In this document: in pieces, positions 12,356 to 20,054 of the stretch
How the letters are laid out: each line of letters opens with the position of its first letter
Numbering within the stretch: position 1 is the stretch's first letter
The notes under the pieces: generated by a model
Database searches by the model: none
Seen by the model: only the letters and a program-made list of their open reading frames with translations
What the model was told of the DNA's origin: nothing
Program-made: the position numbers and the translations under genes
IMG/VR virus record: IMGVR_UViG_3300022678_000013
Span: 1 to 41,453 of that record
Length of the DNA: 41,453 nucleotides
Source of the DNA: a virus
Reading direction: 5' to 3' (one strand)

Positions 12356-12709
12356 ATGAGAGAGATATTATTTAGAGGTAAAACAGAGTCAATTTGGGTT
12401 TACGGTGATCAAAGAATAGTTACTGGAGATGTATTTTATACCGTTAATCCAGACACAATAGGCCAGTACATAGGACTCAAAGACAGAAACGGAACTATGA
12501 TATTTGAGGGGGATATTATAGACTTGCATCAGACAATTAATGGAGTAAGCAAATTTATAGTTGAATGGTGTAATAAAAGACTAGGATGGACTTTAAGATA
12601 TGCCGAAAACATGGTAAATCCACGCACTTACGAATATGATGTTGCAGACGTATTTACAGTTGAAGAAATAGAAGTAATAGGCAACATACATGAAACTAAA
12701 AAGCCATGA
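12356..12709 (+). CDS. YopX family protein, 117 aa
   Basis: It has the YopX family layout: MREILFRGK at the start with a following W-V-Y-G, then IGQYIGLKDRNGTMIFEGDI in the middle and EEIEVIGNIHET at the end. The family is widespread in phages and has no proven biochemical role. The ATG at 12356 fits the family start; an upstream in-frame ATG at 12281 would add 25 unrelated residues overlapping the previous gene. The stop overlaps the next start by 4 nt. Confidence 0.85.
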   Translation: MREILFRGKTESIWVYGDQRIVTGDVFYTVNPDTIGQYIGLKDRNGTMIFEGDIIDLHQTINGVSKFIVEWCNKRLGWTLRYAENMVNPRTYEYDVADVFTVEEIEVIGNIHETKKP

Positions 12710-13026
12710 GAAATAAACTAATAATTTGTATAGACGGAAAGAGAGTAGAATTATTTGAAAGTGATGGTAACCCATTGACTTTAAATAAAAATGCTTTTAT
12801 AATGGCCATTAATGATAAACCAAATGCTTACTTATTTTATGGTGAAGAGGAAGAATTAAATAAAACTTTATCAATAGACACAAGAAAAAGAATTAAGAAA
12901 CAAAAGCCTTTAGTTCCTGGATGGGAGTTAACAACCAACGAAAAAGGGGTAGAAATGGCGACACTGCCAGCACAACTACTTAGAGACACGTTAGATTATA
13001 TTGAAGAGCTAGAACAGCAGCTATGA
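12706..13026 (+). CDS. Hypothetical protein, 106 aa
   Basis: Mixed beta and alpha composition, ending in a Leu/Glu-rich helix (LLRDTLDYIEELEQQL) that could be a short coiled coil. No membrane segment. No family is recognised. It is joined by 4-nt overlaps to the YopX gene and to the next small gene, so the three form one translational unit. Confidence 0.55.
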   Translation: MRNKLIICIDGKRVELFESDGNPLTLNKNAFIMAINDKPNAYLFYGEEEELNKTLSIDTRKRIKKQKPLVPGWELTTNEKGVEMATLPAQLLRDTLDYIEELEQQL

Positions 13027-13124
13027 CAACTAAACAGATAAAAGCGGACACCATTAAATTTAGAATGCAAACACGTTCTAAATACTTTAACATGGTAGAA
13101 TATAAAGTAGTAAATCAAAAATAG
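13023..13124 (+). CDS. Small basic protein, 33 aa
   Basis: MTTKQIKADTIKFRMQTRSK and a short tail: Lys/Arg-rich with no recognised family. The 4-nt overlap with the preceding gene (ATGA) is the main argument that it is translated. It closes the accessory segment before the packaging genes. Confidence 0.4.
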   Translation: MTTKQIKADTIKFRMQTRSKYFNMVEYKVVNQK

Positions 13125-13242
13125 ATTTGCGAAGGTTTGCTAAAACAAGTATATTGTCAATAGTTATGTTAATCAGTTATTATAATATATCATCAAGCAT
13201 AAGCCTACCGAAAAACATTACATTTACATATTCATACAAGTA

Positions 13243-13593
13243 ATGCCAACACTAAAAACAATAAACAAAAGAAAACCGAAGTCAAATTGGTCGAAGCATG
13301 ACAACTTCTACAATAGATCATCATGGAGATCATTAAGAAACAAGAAACTAAGGAAAGACCCATTGTGTGAAGTATGTAAGAAAGAAGGAAAGATTAAGAC
13401 GGCCAGTATAGTAGATCACCACAAACCAAAGAGACTATGGCCTGAGCTGGCACTAACCCCAAGCAACCTAACAAGCATGTGTGAATCACACCATAATAAA
13501 AAATCAAGAATAGAACTCGACATACACTCTCAGTATGAATGGCATGCAGTATTCGACAATCATAAGCTATTTAATAAATTACTAAAACCATGA
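13243..13593 (+). CDS. HNH endonuclease of the packaging region, 116 aa
   Basis: The zinc and catalytic residues are all present: C42 and C45 (CEVC), D58-H59-H60 (VDHHKP), N75 (SNL), C80 and the H83-H84-N85-K86 ending (MCESHHNKK). The basic N-terminus with SSWRSLRNKKLRKDP is typical of phage HNH proteins encoded beside the terminase, such as HK97 gp74, which work with the terminase in cutting genome ends. The position upstream of small and large terminase fits this role. Confidence 0.88.
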   Translation: MPTLKTINKRKPKSNWSKHDNFYNRSSWRSLRNKKLRKDPLCEVCKKEGKIKTASIVDHHKPKRLWPELALTPSNLTSMCESHHNKKSRIELDIHSQYEWHAVFDNHKLFNKLLKP

Positions 13594-13817
13594 AAAAAAT
13601 ATTATCAATCATATTTCTAACATCCATAATTTTAGGTTTTTTGGCCATTTTAATACATGAATTATATATTGAACCACTATCTAAAATTAAATGGTTAGAT
13701 GAATGGTATGAATATATTATTGCAATCGTTGTACTTTCAATTATTTACACTATTATCATTTTTGCAATAAAGGGTCTTGGTATATTGATTGATAAGGCTG
13801 TAGACAATATCTATTAA
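13590..13817 (+). CDS. Membrane protein with two membrane segments, 75 aa
   Basis: Hydrophobic segments at about residues 4-25 (ILSIIFLTSIILGFLAILIH) and 40-65 (YIIAIVVLSIIYTIIIFAIK) are separated by a short polar loop with Trp and Lys. No family is recognised. It overlaps the HNH gene by 4 nt. The hairpin topology is compatible with a holin, but the other lysis genes are far away, so this is only a possibility. Confidence 0.55.
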   Translation: MKKILSIIFLTSIILGFLAILIHELYIEPLSKIKWLDEWYEYIIAIVVLSIIYTIIIFAIKGLGILIDKAVDNIY

Positions 13818-13829
13818 ACTATATAAGAA

Positions 13830-13955
13830 ATGAATCCAGCATTACAAATAATAGGACTAATAAGCATTGGCATTGTATTAGGATGGCTGAGCTTAGGAAT
13901 AGCTGTCTATCACATTACTATTAAGTTTAAAGATAAATCATCAAACCATAATTAA
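13830..13955 (+). CDS. Small membrane protein, 41 aa
   Basis: One membrane segment (ALQIIGLISIGIVLGWLSLG) followed by a short basic tail with Lys and His. It fits between its neighbours with short gaps. No family is recognised. Confidence 0.45.
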   Translation: MNPALQIIGLISIGIVLGWLSLGIAVYHITIKFKDKSSNHN

Positions 13956-13957
13956 AC

Positions 13958-14176
13958 ATGATACACGGAATACTAAAAATATTGTTTATTGCTGCATCTG
14001 TAGTTGTTGCAGGAAGGACAGCACATGATGCAATTAAAGGTACACTGAATGAGTACACCTATACAAAGTCAGAATATAGGCAGATACAAATGAATAAAAA
14101 ATATCAAAAAGCATTAAGGATTAAAAAGTTTAAAGATAGGAGACTAGACAAAAGGACAAAACTATCTGATAATTAA
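13958..14176 (+). CDS. Small protein with N-terminal hydrophobic segment, 72 aa
   Basis: Residues 3-20 (HGILKILFIAASVVVAGR) form a hydrophobic anchor or weak signal, followed by a Lys/Arg-rich helical tail (QMNKKYQKALRIKKFKDRRL). It starts 2 nt after the previous stop. A membrane-tethered basic protein; function unknown. Confidence 0.5.
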   Translation: MIHGILKILFIAASVVVAGRTAHDAIKGTLNEYTYTKSEYRQIQMNKKYQKALRIKKFKDRRLDKRTKLSDN

Positions 14177-14202
14177 TAGAAAGATATACAGACAGCTACT
14201 AT

Positions 14203-14358
14203 ATGGCATCCATTGAATTTGTAACAAAAAAAGGGAGGGTAGGATCAATCCTTAAAAGAAAGCCCCGTTTAACCGTCATAACCCAAAAATTTTCTCATTA
14301 TAATTTTACATTAGCCCGGGGGTTGTACCAAAATGAAACACTTTTAAACCAGACATAA
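14203..14358 (+). CDS. Small basic hypothetical protein, 51 aa
   Basis: MASIEFVTKKGRVGSILKRK and the remainder are basic, with no membrane segment. The frame fits exactly between its neighbours, ending 1 nt before the next ATG at 14360. No family is recognised. Confidence 0.4.
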   Translation: MASIEFVTKKGRVGSILKRKPRLTVITQKFSHYNFTLARGLYQNETLLNQT

Positions 14359-14359
14359 A

Positions 14360-14560
14360 ATGACAAAAAAAGAAAAAGAAGCCCAAAGATTAATTGTTGA
14401 GGAGATAGAAAAAGCAACAAACTTACTTGTTAGTACTTGTGAGAATTGGTGCAAAGAAACATCGGCAAAAGCAGTACCATTGTTGCTAGTACAATCATTT
14501 GCGGAAACAATGATTAGTTCATTCAAAAAAGGAGCATATGACAAGGAGGTAGAAAAATGA
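14360..14560 (+). CDS. Hypothetical helical protein, 66 aa
   Basis: Mostly helical, with a charged N-terminus (MTKKEKEAQRLIVEEIEKAT), two Cys residues around residue 30 and the stretch SAKAVPLLLVQSFAETMISS. No family is recognised. It overlaps the small terminase gene by 4 nt and may be made together with it. Confidence 0.5.
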   Translation: MTKKEKEAQRLIVEEIEKATNLLVSTCENWCKETSAKAVPLLLVQSFAETMISSFKKGAYDKEVEK

Positions 14561-14904
14561 AACCACACAAAGACTTGCCGAAAGAGGCAAAGATGATTTT
14601 TGAACAAATAGTAAAGCACCTAAAAGGTAAATCAATGCCTATTGATTACTTAGAACTTAGCATGTTATCGATGGCATATCATCAATACTTCGAAGCCATA
14701 AGAAATGGAGCCAATGAAGGATTTTTGAATATGTATAAAAACGGAAGCGGAACCACTATACAGATAAATGGATATCAAACCCAACTACATCAAGCCTATT
14801 CAAATATCCTAAAGCATTCAAGTAAATTTGGAATGAATCCAGCTGATAGAGAAAAAATAAAAGCATTTGCAGAAACAAAATCAGAAATGCCAGACATAGA
14901 ATGA
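14557..14904 (+). CDS. terS: Terminase small subunit, P27 family
   Basis: The sequence follows the P27-type small terminase pattern: LPKEAKMIFEQIVKHLKG, then D-x-x-x-L-x-x-L-x-x-Y-x-x-Y (residues 30-45), QINGYQTQLHQAYSNILKHS, and the conserved end KFGMNPADREKI. It recognises phage DNA and loads the large subunit during packaging. The length of 115 residues is usual. Its stop overlaps the terL start by 4 nt. Confidence 0.88.
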   Translation: MKPHKDLPKEAKMIFEQIVKHLKGKSMPIDYLELSMLSMAYHQYFEAIRNGANEGFLNMYKNGSGTTIQINGYQTQLHQAYSNILKHSSKFGMNPADREKIKAFAETKSEMPDIE

Positions 14905-16553
14905 AAACTGAAGCTGAAATATACGCTCAAAGAATACTCGATGGCAAAGAAATAGTAAGTAACTACATGGTAAAAGCAGCCAAAAGGTTTTTCACGTTTA
15001 TTAAAAAATATGAGTATGATAGAGATGAAGCTGAAAGGGTTGTTAACTGGTTTGAAAAAAACTTGGTGCATTGGGAAGGAGAATGGCGGGGGAAGCCGTT
15101 TATATTGGAACCATGGCAAAAATTTATCCTTCAGCAAATCTTTGGCCTAAAAAGAGATGGTCGTAGGCTTATCACAAAAGTTTATACTCAGGTTGCGAGG
15201 AAAAACACTAAAACAACTTTAAGCGCAGGAATTTCATTATTTCATTTATTTGCAGATTCGGAGCAAAGCCCCCAAGTTTTAGTTGGAGCCAACAATGAAG
15301 ACCAGGCAAAAATATGTACTACTTGTGCAGCTAATATGCTTGAGATGAGTCCTAATTTTGTACCCCACATTGATGCTGGTAATATACATATTTGGAGGTA
15401 TAGAGATAAATGCACAGCCATAGGTTATAAAAAGAAGAACGGAAGAATAGAGGCTATCTCAAGAGATTTAAAAACAAAGGACGGCTTTAACCCATCTTTA
15501 GGAATAATAGATGAATACCATGAGGCTGACACGGCCGGACTTTTAAACGTTATTCGCTCCGGGCAAGGTGCAAGACTTAATCCATTATTGATAGTTATTA
15601 CAACGGCCGGATTTAAAAAGGACGGGCCATGTTATTCTCAATTAAGAAAAGTAGGAGTTGAAATATTAAATAACAAAAAACAAGATGACAGTCAGCTAGT
15701 AATTTTGTTTGAGCCAGACGAAAATGATGACTGGGAGGATGAAAATACATGGAAAAAAGCAAACCCAAATTATGGAGTAAGTGTTTATAAGCACTATTTA
15801 AAAGACAGGTTTGTTGAGGCGAAAAACGAAGGGGCAACAAAAGAGGTAGATTTTATAACTAAGAATCTTAATAAATGGACTAATGCGGCTAGTGTATGGA
15901 TACAAGATCATCTATGGATGTTAAATGATGCCAAACCTAGAAAAGATTTAGAATATTATGTTGGCCTTGACATAGGATATAAGCGCAATTGGTGTTCGGC
16001 TGTATTTACGGCAAAAGATGAAAATGATATATTTCATGTATTTCCTTATTATTGGATACCAGAAGAAACGATTGACCAAAAAGTCAAAGACGAAAATAGC
16101 AATGTTTTAGACTGGATAGAAAAAGGATTAGTGTTTAAAACCCCTGGTAATGTAATTGACCATGATGCCGTTGCCAAGTTTATTATAGATAAGAAAAACG
16201 AAATGACAATTAAACAAGGGATTGCAGATCCAGCTTATGCTATCTCAATCATCAACCAACTGAATGCAAATAACATAGAAACATTAGAACAAATACAGTC
16301 TGCGGCAAGGTTGACACCAGCAATAACTAAATTATATGAAATTGTTATGAGCAAAAAAATGAGACATGGAGGCAATCCTGTTTTATCATGGAATTTAAGT
16401 AATACAATGCTCAAACAATTTTCAAGCGGATTGATATTATTGACAAAAAATGATGAGAATAGCCCAATAGATGGCATTTCAGCTTTAGTCAATTCATTAG
16501 TCCCTCAAGTTATAGAAAAAGAAGAAACAACATTTATAGCCGAATGGTGGTAA
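14901..16553 (+). CDS. terL: Terminase large subunit, HK97-like
   Basis: The ATPase half holds the deviant Walker A ARKNTKTT (99-106) and Walker B with catalytic acid IIDEYHEAD (202-210). The nuclease half has the metal-binding aspartates D357 (YVGLDIGYK), D443 (GIADPAYA) and D524 (SPIDGISALV). The N-terminal FILEPWQKFILQQIFG is the usual adenine-binding region of this family. The protein pumps DNA into the procapsid and cuts the concatemer. At 550 residues it is full length. Confidence 0.95.
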   Translation: MKTEAEIYAQRILDGKEIVSNYMVKAAKRFFTFIKKYEYDRDEAERVVNWFEKNLVHWEGEWRGKPFILEPWQKFILQQIFGLKRDGRRLITKVYTQVARKNTKTTLSAGISLFHLFADSEQSPQVLVGANNEDQAKICTTCAANMLEMSPNFVPHIDAGNIHIWRYRDKCTAIGYKKKNGRIEAISRDLKTKDGFNPSLGIIDEYHEADTAGLLNVIRSGQGARLNPLLIVITTAGFKKDGPCYSQLRKVGVEILNNKKQDDSQLVILFEPDENDDWEDENTWKKANPNYGVSVYKHYLKDRFVEAKNEGATKEVDFITKNLNKWTNAASVWIQDHLWMLNDAKPRKDLEYYVGLDIGYKRNWCSAVFTAKDENDIFHVFPYYWIPEETIDQKVKDENSNVLDWIEKGLVFKTPGNVIDHDAVAKFIIDKKNEMTIKQGIADPAYAISIINQLNANNIETLEQIQSAARLTPAITKLYEIVMSKKMRHGGNPVLSWNLSNTMLKQFSSGLILLTKNDENSPIDGISALVNSLVPQVIEKEETTFIAEWW

Positions 16554-16567
16554 AAAATAAAACAATT

Positions 16568-16759
16568 ATGAAAAAGTTAATTATAATATTATTGTTATTT
16601 AGCTCTTGTGCAGTACAAAGAGTAGATTATAGGACCAGATACCAGGGTAATATGAAAAAGTATACTCATGTAAGATCAATTGACGGGTGTATAGTAAACA
16701 GAAATCCGGTATTGCCTAAAAAGTGGAAAAAATTACATGGATATATCTATGTCTATTAA
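16568..16759 (+). CDS. Small lipoprotein, 63 aa
   Basis: The ATG at 16568 gives MKKLIIILLLFSSCAVQRVD, a lipoprotein signal with Lys pair, hydrophobic core and lipobox FSSC with the modified Cys at residue 14. An in-frame ATG at 16544 would spoil the signal. The mature part is short and basic. Lipoproteins expressed by phages may block superinfection at the envelope or act as small lysis components; the position after terL gives no further hint. Confidence 0.7.
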   Translation: MKKLIIILLLFSSCAVQRVDYRTRYQGNMKKYTHVRSIDGCIVNRNPVLPKKWKKLHGYIYVY

Positions 16760-17093
16760 ATATACATACAAATACGTAAACCCTAACAGTCTCAAACTTG
16801 GTGGACAGTTTAAATATGTTTGGTATGACTGGAGACCATACAAATTAAGGACAAAGGAATCGCAAAGAGACTACGATAAACTAGAGAATCATCTAATGGA
16901 AACAAAATCAATGATTAATCCATTAATAGTATTCAGAGGATGTGTTTTAATAGGTATGCGTAGATGTGAAATAGCGGTTAAACATGGTTGGAAAGCTGTT
17001 CCTATATGGGAGATAACTACTGATATTTCAGAAGATAGACAACCGGATAGAGTTTTTGAGTTGAGAAATAAATATAAAGAGGTAAATTATTAA
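16749..17093 (+). CDS. ParB/sulfiredoxin-fold protein, 114 aa
   Basis: The second half (MINPLIVFRGCVLIGMRRCE, then IAVKHGWKAVPIWEI) matches the ParB N-terminal / sulfiredoxin-like nuclease fold: NPL-[IV]-V, a short hairpin, then G-x-R-R-x-x-[AV] and G-x-x-x-VP-[VI]. The GMRRCE box is the conserved nucleotide-binding motif. Phage members bind or cut DNA or use ATP/CTP; here no DNA-binding HTH follows, so it is not a partition ParB. It overlaps the lipoprotein gene and lies upstream of a sulfotransferase. An ATG at 16737 is an alternative start. Confidence 0.7.
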   Translation: MSIKYTYKYVNPNSLKLGGQFKYVWYDWRPYKLRTKESQRDYDKLENHLMETKSMINPLIVFRGCVLIGMRRCEIAVKHGWKAVPIWEITTDISEDRQPDRVFELRNKYKEVNY

Positions 17094-17112
17094 TATGTAG
17101 GGAACCCATAAC

Positions 17113-17589
17113 ATGAAATATAAGTACTACAACAACCCAGAATACAAAGTATCTTACCTTCCAATCCCCAAAAATGGTATGAGTTCAATACAACGTGCAT
17201 TAAAAAGTCGTGAAGTAGATCATTCAGATAAGCCAACTTATGCAACATTTTGCATTCTAAGAGATCCTGTTGATAGATTTTATTCTGCATATCATGAATT
17301 ATGCAAAAGAGGGATATTTAAAGGTAAAATTATTGATCTATTACACAAAATTAAAAAAGATGGGCTTTTTGATCCTCATATATTTCCTCAGAGCTATTAT
17401 TTCAGGCAATGCGATAAAAACTTTACATTTCCTACTGCATTTACTGAAATAGAAAACTGGATAGGCTTAAAAGTGCCACATTTGAATAAAAGAGACCGAG
17501 AAAATGACGTTTTAGACCCAAAAACAACGTCAATGATTAAAAAAATGTACGAAAAAGACCTTAAATTATACGAAAAATGGCTGATTTAG
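17113..17589 (+). CDS. Sulfotransferase family protein, 158 aa
   Basis: It has the two PAPS-binding motifs of the sulfotransferase fold: a 5'-phosphosulfate loop LPIPKNGMSSIQRAL (residues 16-30, P-K-x-G-x-S-S) and the 3'-phosphate motif CILRDPVDRFYSAYHE (47-62) with Arg50 and Ser58. The rest has PHIFPQSYYFR and a basic end. The size is near the minimum for the carbohydrate (Sulfotransfer_2-like) group. It would transfer sulfate from PAPS to an unknown acceptor, such as a host glycan or a phage component. The position inside the head gene cluster suggests late expression. Confidence 0.8.
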   Translation: MKYKYYNNPEYKVSYLPIPKNGMSSIQRALKSREVDHSDKPTYATFCILRDPVDRFYSAYHELCKRGIFKGKIIDLLHKIKKDGLFDPHIFPQSYYFRQCDKNFTFPTAFTEIENWIGLKVPHLNKRDRENDVLDPKTTSMIKKMYEKDLKLYEKWLI

Positions 17590-17783
17590 AAGGATGGCAA
17601 ATGACATTCACAGAGTTTAACAGACGTTTTGAAGGACTTTTGAGTGCAGAAAAAACGTATGAAGACGCCTATTTTGTTGTAGAAAACCAGCATATAGACG
17701 CCACAGGTAAGCAAAGATACTCAGGATACCAAAGTTTTAAGAAGGCAAGGTATTACCATTTAAATAAAAGTGTTTCAAAATGA
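17577..17783 (+). CDS. Hypothetical protein before the portal region, 68 aa
   Basis: Residues 8-60 (MTFTEFNRRFEGLLSAEKTY, then DAYFVVENQH and RYSGYQSFKKARYYHL) resemble small conserved proteins that precede the portal gene in some Bacteroidota phages; the function is not known. It overlaps the sulfotransferase end by 13 nt; a start at 17601 (MTFTEF) would remove the overlap and is also plausible. Confidence 0.55.
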   Translation: MADLEGWQMTFTEFNRRFEGLLSAEKTYEDAYFVVENQHIDATGKQRYSGYQSFKKARYYHLNKSVSK

Positions 17784-17854
17784 AACAAAGTCAAAATTTA
17801 TCCCCTAAATAACTAAGTAATATGCCGTTATTTATACCATAATCGGTTATAATA

Positions 17855-18136
17855 ATGGCAAATACAGACGTTTCTGACATACCAAAGGAGATTACCGTAA
17901 GCGGTACATCTGAGCATACAATCACATTTACATCTGATCAACTAAAAAGGTTACCCTTTTTTGAGGTACAAGTAAGGGTTACTTCTGGCACTGTAAATTT
18001 TAATTCTTTAGGATCAACAGCGGCCAGTGGTTATGCATTGTCAGACACTGATAATGATTTGATAATTACAGTATGGAATAATGTTTTAAGATATAAAGGG
18101 TCTTCTGGCTCAGAAACTTTTGTCGTATCAGTATGA
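17855..18136 (+). CDS. Hypothetical beta-rich structural protein, 93 aa
   Basis: Rich in Thr, Ser and Val with alternating hydrophobic residues (HTITFTSDQLKRLPFFEVQV, later DNDLIITVWNNVLRY), which suggests a beta-sandwich. No signal peptide, so it acts inside the cell or in the virion. Its location just before the portal, with 4-nt overlap, points to a head protein such as a decoration protein; this is an inference. Confidence 0.55.
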   Translation: MANTDVSDIPKEITVSGTSEHTITFTSDQLKRLPFFEVQVRVTSGTVNFNSLGSTAASGYALSDTDNDLIITVWNNVLRYKGSSGSETFVVSV

Positions 18137-19461
18137 GTGGAAAGCCAGCCATATTGCAAAGTTTCTTTAATCGGTTTATTTACAATCCAGAAGCCAGGGG
18201 ATTGTCATTTTCACAAAATGGGTTACAAGCATTTTATGATTATATAGGCTACACAAAAACAGATGCAGATGAAGATGTTAGCGTTGAAAAAGCTACACGC
18301 ATTGAAACGGTTTTTTCCTGTATTAATGCCTTAAGTCAAGACGTGGCCAGACTACCACTAAGAGTAAGACAAAAAACAGATAAAGGAAGAGTCGACATTA
18401 CAAATAATATTTCTTATTTGTTAAAAAGACGGCCAAACCCTTACACATCACCTTTTAATTTTTGGTACACAGTTGTATTTCATGCGTTTGCGTGGGGGAA
18501 TGGTTATGCTTTAATAGTAAGAAACAAAAGACAACCTTATGAGCTCGTTAATGTTCACCCATCACATGTACAATGTGTAAAGGTAGATGGAGAAATATAT
18601 TATAGGGTTGAAGGCATAGAGCCACTTATCAAGCAAACAGAAATGTTGCATTTTAAAATGTATTCATTTGATGGCATTGTTGGTGTTTCTCCTTTGTTGT
18701 GGTGTGCAAATACAATGGGCTACCGAATTAAGCAAAATAAATACAAAGCCCGTGTAATTGGTGAGCGTCCTCCTGGATTTATATCGTTTGCTGAAAACCT
18801 AAACGCTGAACAAATAAAGCAAGCTCAGGAAATGTGGAGAAGCCAAACCCAAGGCAAAAACTTAGGTAAAACGGGTGTTTTGTCACATGGAGCTAAGTAC
18901 AATCAATTGTCAATGGATCCCGAGTCTACACAAATGATTGAATCATTAGATTTAAACGATGAACAGATAACAGGAATTTATAGAGTTCCTCCTACGGTAA
19001 TTCAAAAATATAAGGATAGTGCCTTCAAGGGGCCGGATCAACAAGACTCAGTGTATTTAAAATATACACTGAGTCCAATCCTTACAATGATAGAGCAGGA
19101 ATGTGATTATAAACTATTTTCAGAAGCAAATAAAATGTCTGAAAGCCCATTGTACACAAAATACAATGTAAAAGAAATGCTTAGAGGTTCATTGAAGGAG
19201 CAGGGAGAATGGTATAAGCTGATGATTACATTAGGACTCATGTCATTTAACGAGGTTAGGGAAATGGAGGACGCACCACCATTTGAAGGAGGTGACATGA
19301 GAGTAATACAGGGTGCATATGTTCCGCTAGATCAATTAGAAGATTTTTATAAAGGCAAAAGTGCTCAGGACGGAAATTCTATGAGACAACTTGGTTTTGA
19401 AATACAAGAGCAGATTAAAGAAGCTTTGAGTAGAAAAGAAATTTTGAATAAGCATGAATAA
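18133..19461 (+). CDS. Portal protein, HK97 family
   Basis: The N-terminal part has the family pattern AFYDYIGY, then VEKATRIETVFSCINALSQD and VARLPLRVR; the wing and stem region has AFAWGNGYALIVRNKRQPYE, and the C-terminal half carries YRVPPTVIQKYKDS and SVYLKYTLSPILTMIEQECD. The dodecameric portal forms the DNA gate in the capsid and docks the terminase. The length of 442 residues is normal. The last residues are helical and charged, and the gene overlaps the protease start. Confidence 0.95.
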   Translation: MSGKPAILQSFFNRFIYNPEARGLSFSQNGLQAFYDYIGYTKTDADEDVSVEKATRIETVFSCINALSQDVARLPLRVRQKTDKGRVDITNNISYLLKRRPNPYTSPFNFWYTVVFHAFAWGNGYALIVRNKRQPYELVNVHPSHVQCVKVDGEIYYRVEGIEPLIKQTEMLHFKMYSFDGIVGVSPLLWCANTMGYRIKQNKYKARVIGERPPGFISFAENLNAEQIKQAQEMWRSQTQGKNLGKTGVLSHGAKYNQLSMDPESTQMIESLDLNDEQITGIYRVPPTVIQKYKDSAFKGPDQQDSVYLKYTLSPILTMIEQECDYKLFSEANKMSESPLYTKYNVKEMLRGSLKEQGEWYKLMITLGLMSFNEVREMEDAPPFEGGDMRVIQGAYVPLDQLEDFYKGKSAQDGNSMRQLGFEIQEQIKEALSRKEILNKHE

Positions 19462-20053
19462 CATGGAAAGACGATATTCTTCACCACCTGAAATCAGGGC
19501 AGAAGGAGATGAAAATATAATTGAAGGGGTTGCGGCAGTAGTTGAAAAAACGACTGATTTAGGTTGGTTTGAAGAACGTATTGCAAAAGGCGCATTTGAT
19601 GACGTTTTAAATGATGACACGGTAGCATTGTTTAATCATGATGCTAATTTGCCACTTGCAAGAACAACGGCTATCGGAGATGGAAAGCTTGAGCTTGGAA
19701 TTAATTCTGCTGGTGATTTAACGTATAAATTCAAATCTCCAGATACTAGCATTGGCAGGGATTTATCAGTAAACGTAAAAAGCGGAGTGGTTAAACATTC
19801 TTCATTTGCATTTACAATAAAGGAGGAAAAGTGGGAGTTTGCGAGTAAAGAAAATGGCCTTGAAAAAGATATAAGAACTATACTAAAAGTTGACCGTCTA
19901 TATGATGTTAGCCCGGTTACTTATCCTGCATATGCAGACACAAGCGTAGCGGCAAGGTCAAAAGAAGAGAATAAGCCAGAATCAGATGAAGTTGATAAAA
20001 GAGAAATGGCTCATACAATAAACAAAATCAGGAACAAAATTAAAATAGGATAA
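19454..20053 (+). CDS. HK97-type prohead protease
   Basis: The sequence shows the U35-like protease pattern: FEERIAKGAFDDVLNDD, then the catalytic His in VALFNHDANLPLART (His62), and the Ser in VVKHSSFAFTI (Ser116/117), followed by LYDVSPVTYPAYADTSVAAR, the conserved end of the domain. It cleaves the N-terminal scaffold part of the capsid protein encoded next. MERRYSS at 19463 is an alternative start. Confidence 0.93.
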   Translation: MNNMERRYSSPPEIRAEGDENIIEGVAAVVEKTTDLGWFEERIAKGAFDDVLNDDTVALFNHDANLPLARTTAIGDGKLELGINSAGDLTYKFKSPDTSIGRDLSVNVKSGVVKHSSFAFTIKEEKWEFASKENGLEKDIRTILKVDRLYDVSPVTYPAYADTSVAARSKEENKPESDEVDKREMAHTINKIRNKIKIG

Positions 20054-20054
20054 A

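Noticed and set aside
13122-13129. TAGATTTG as a promoter for the packaging genes
   Set aside because: No TTG is found 17-23 nt upstream, so only half of the promoter pattern is present.
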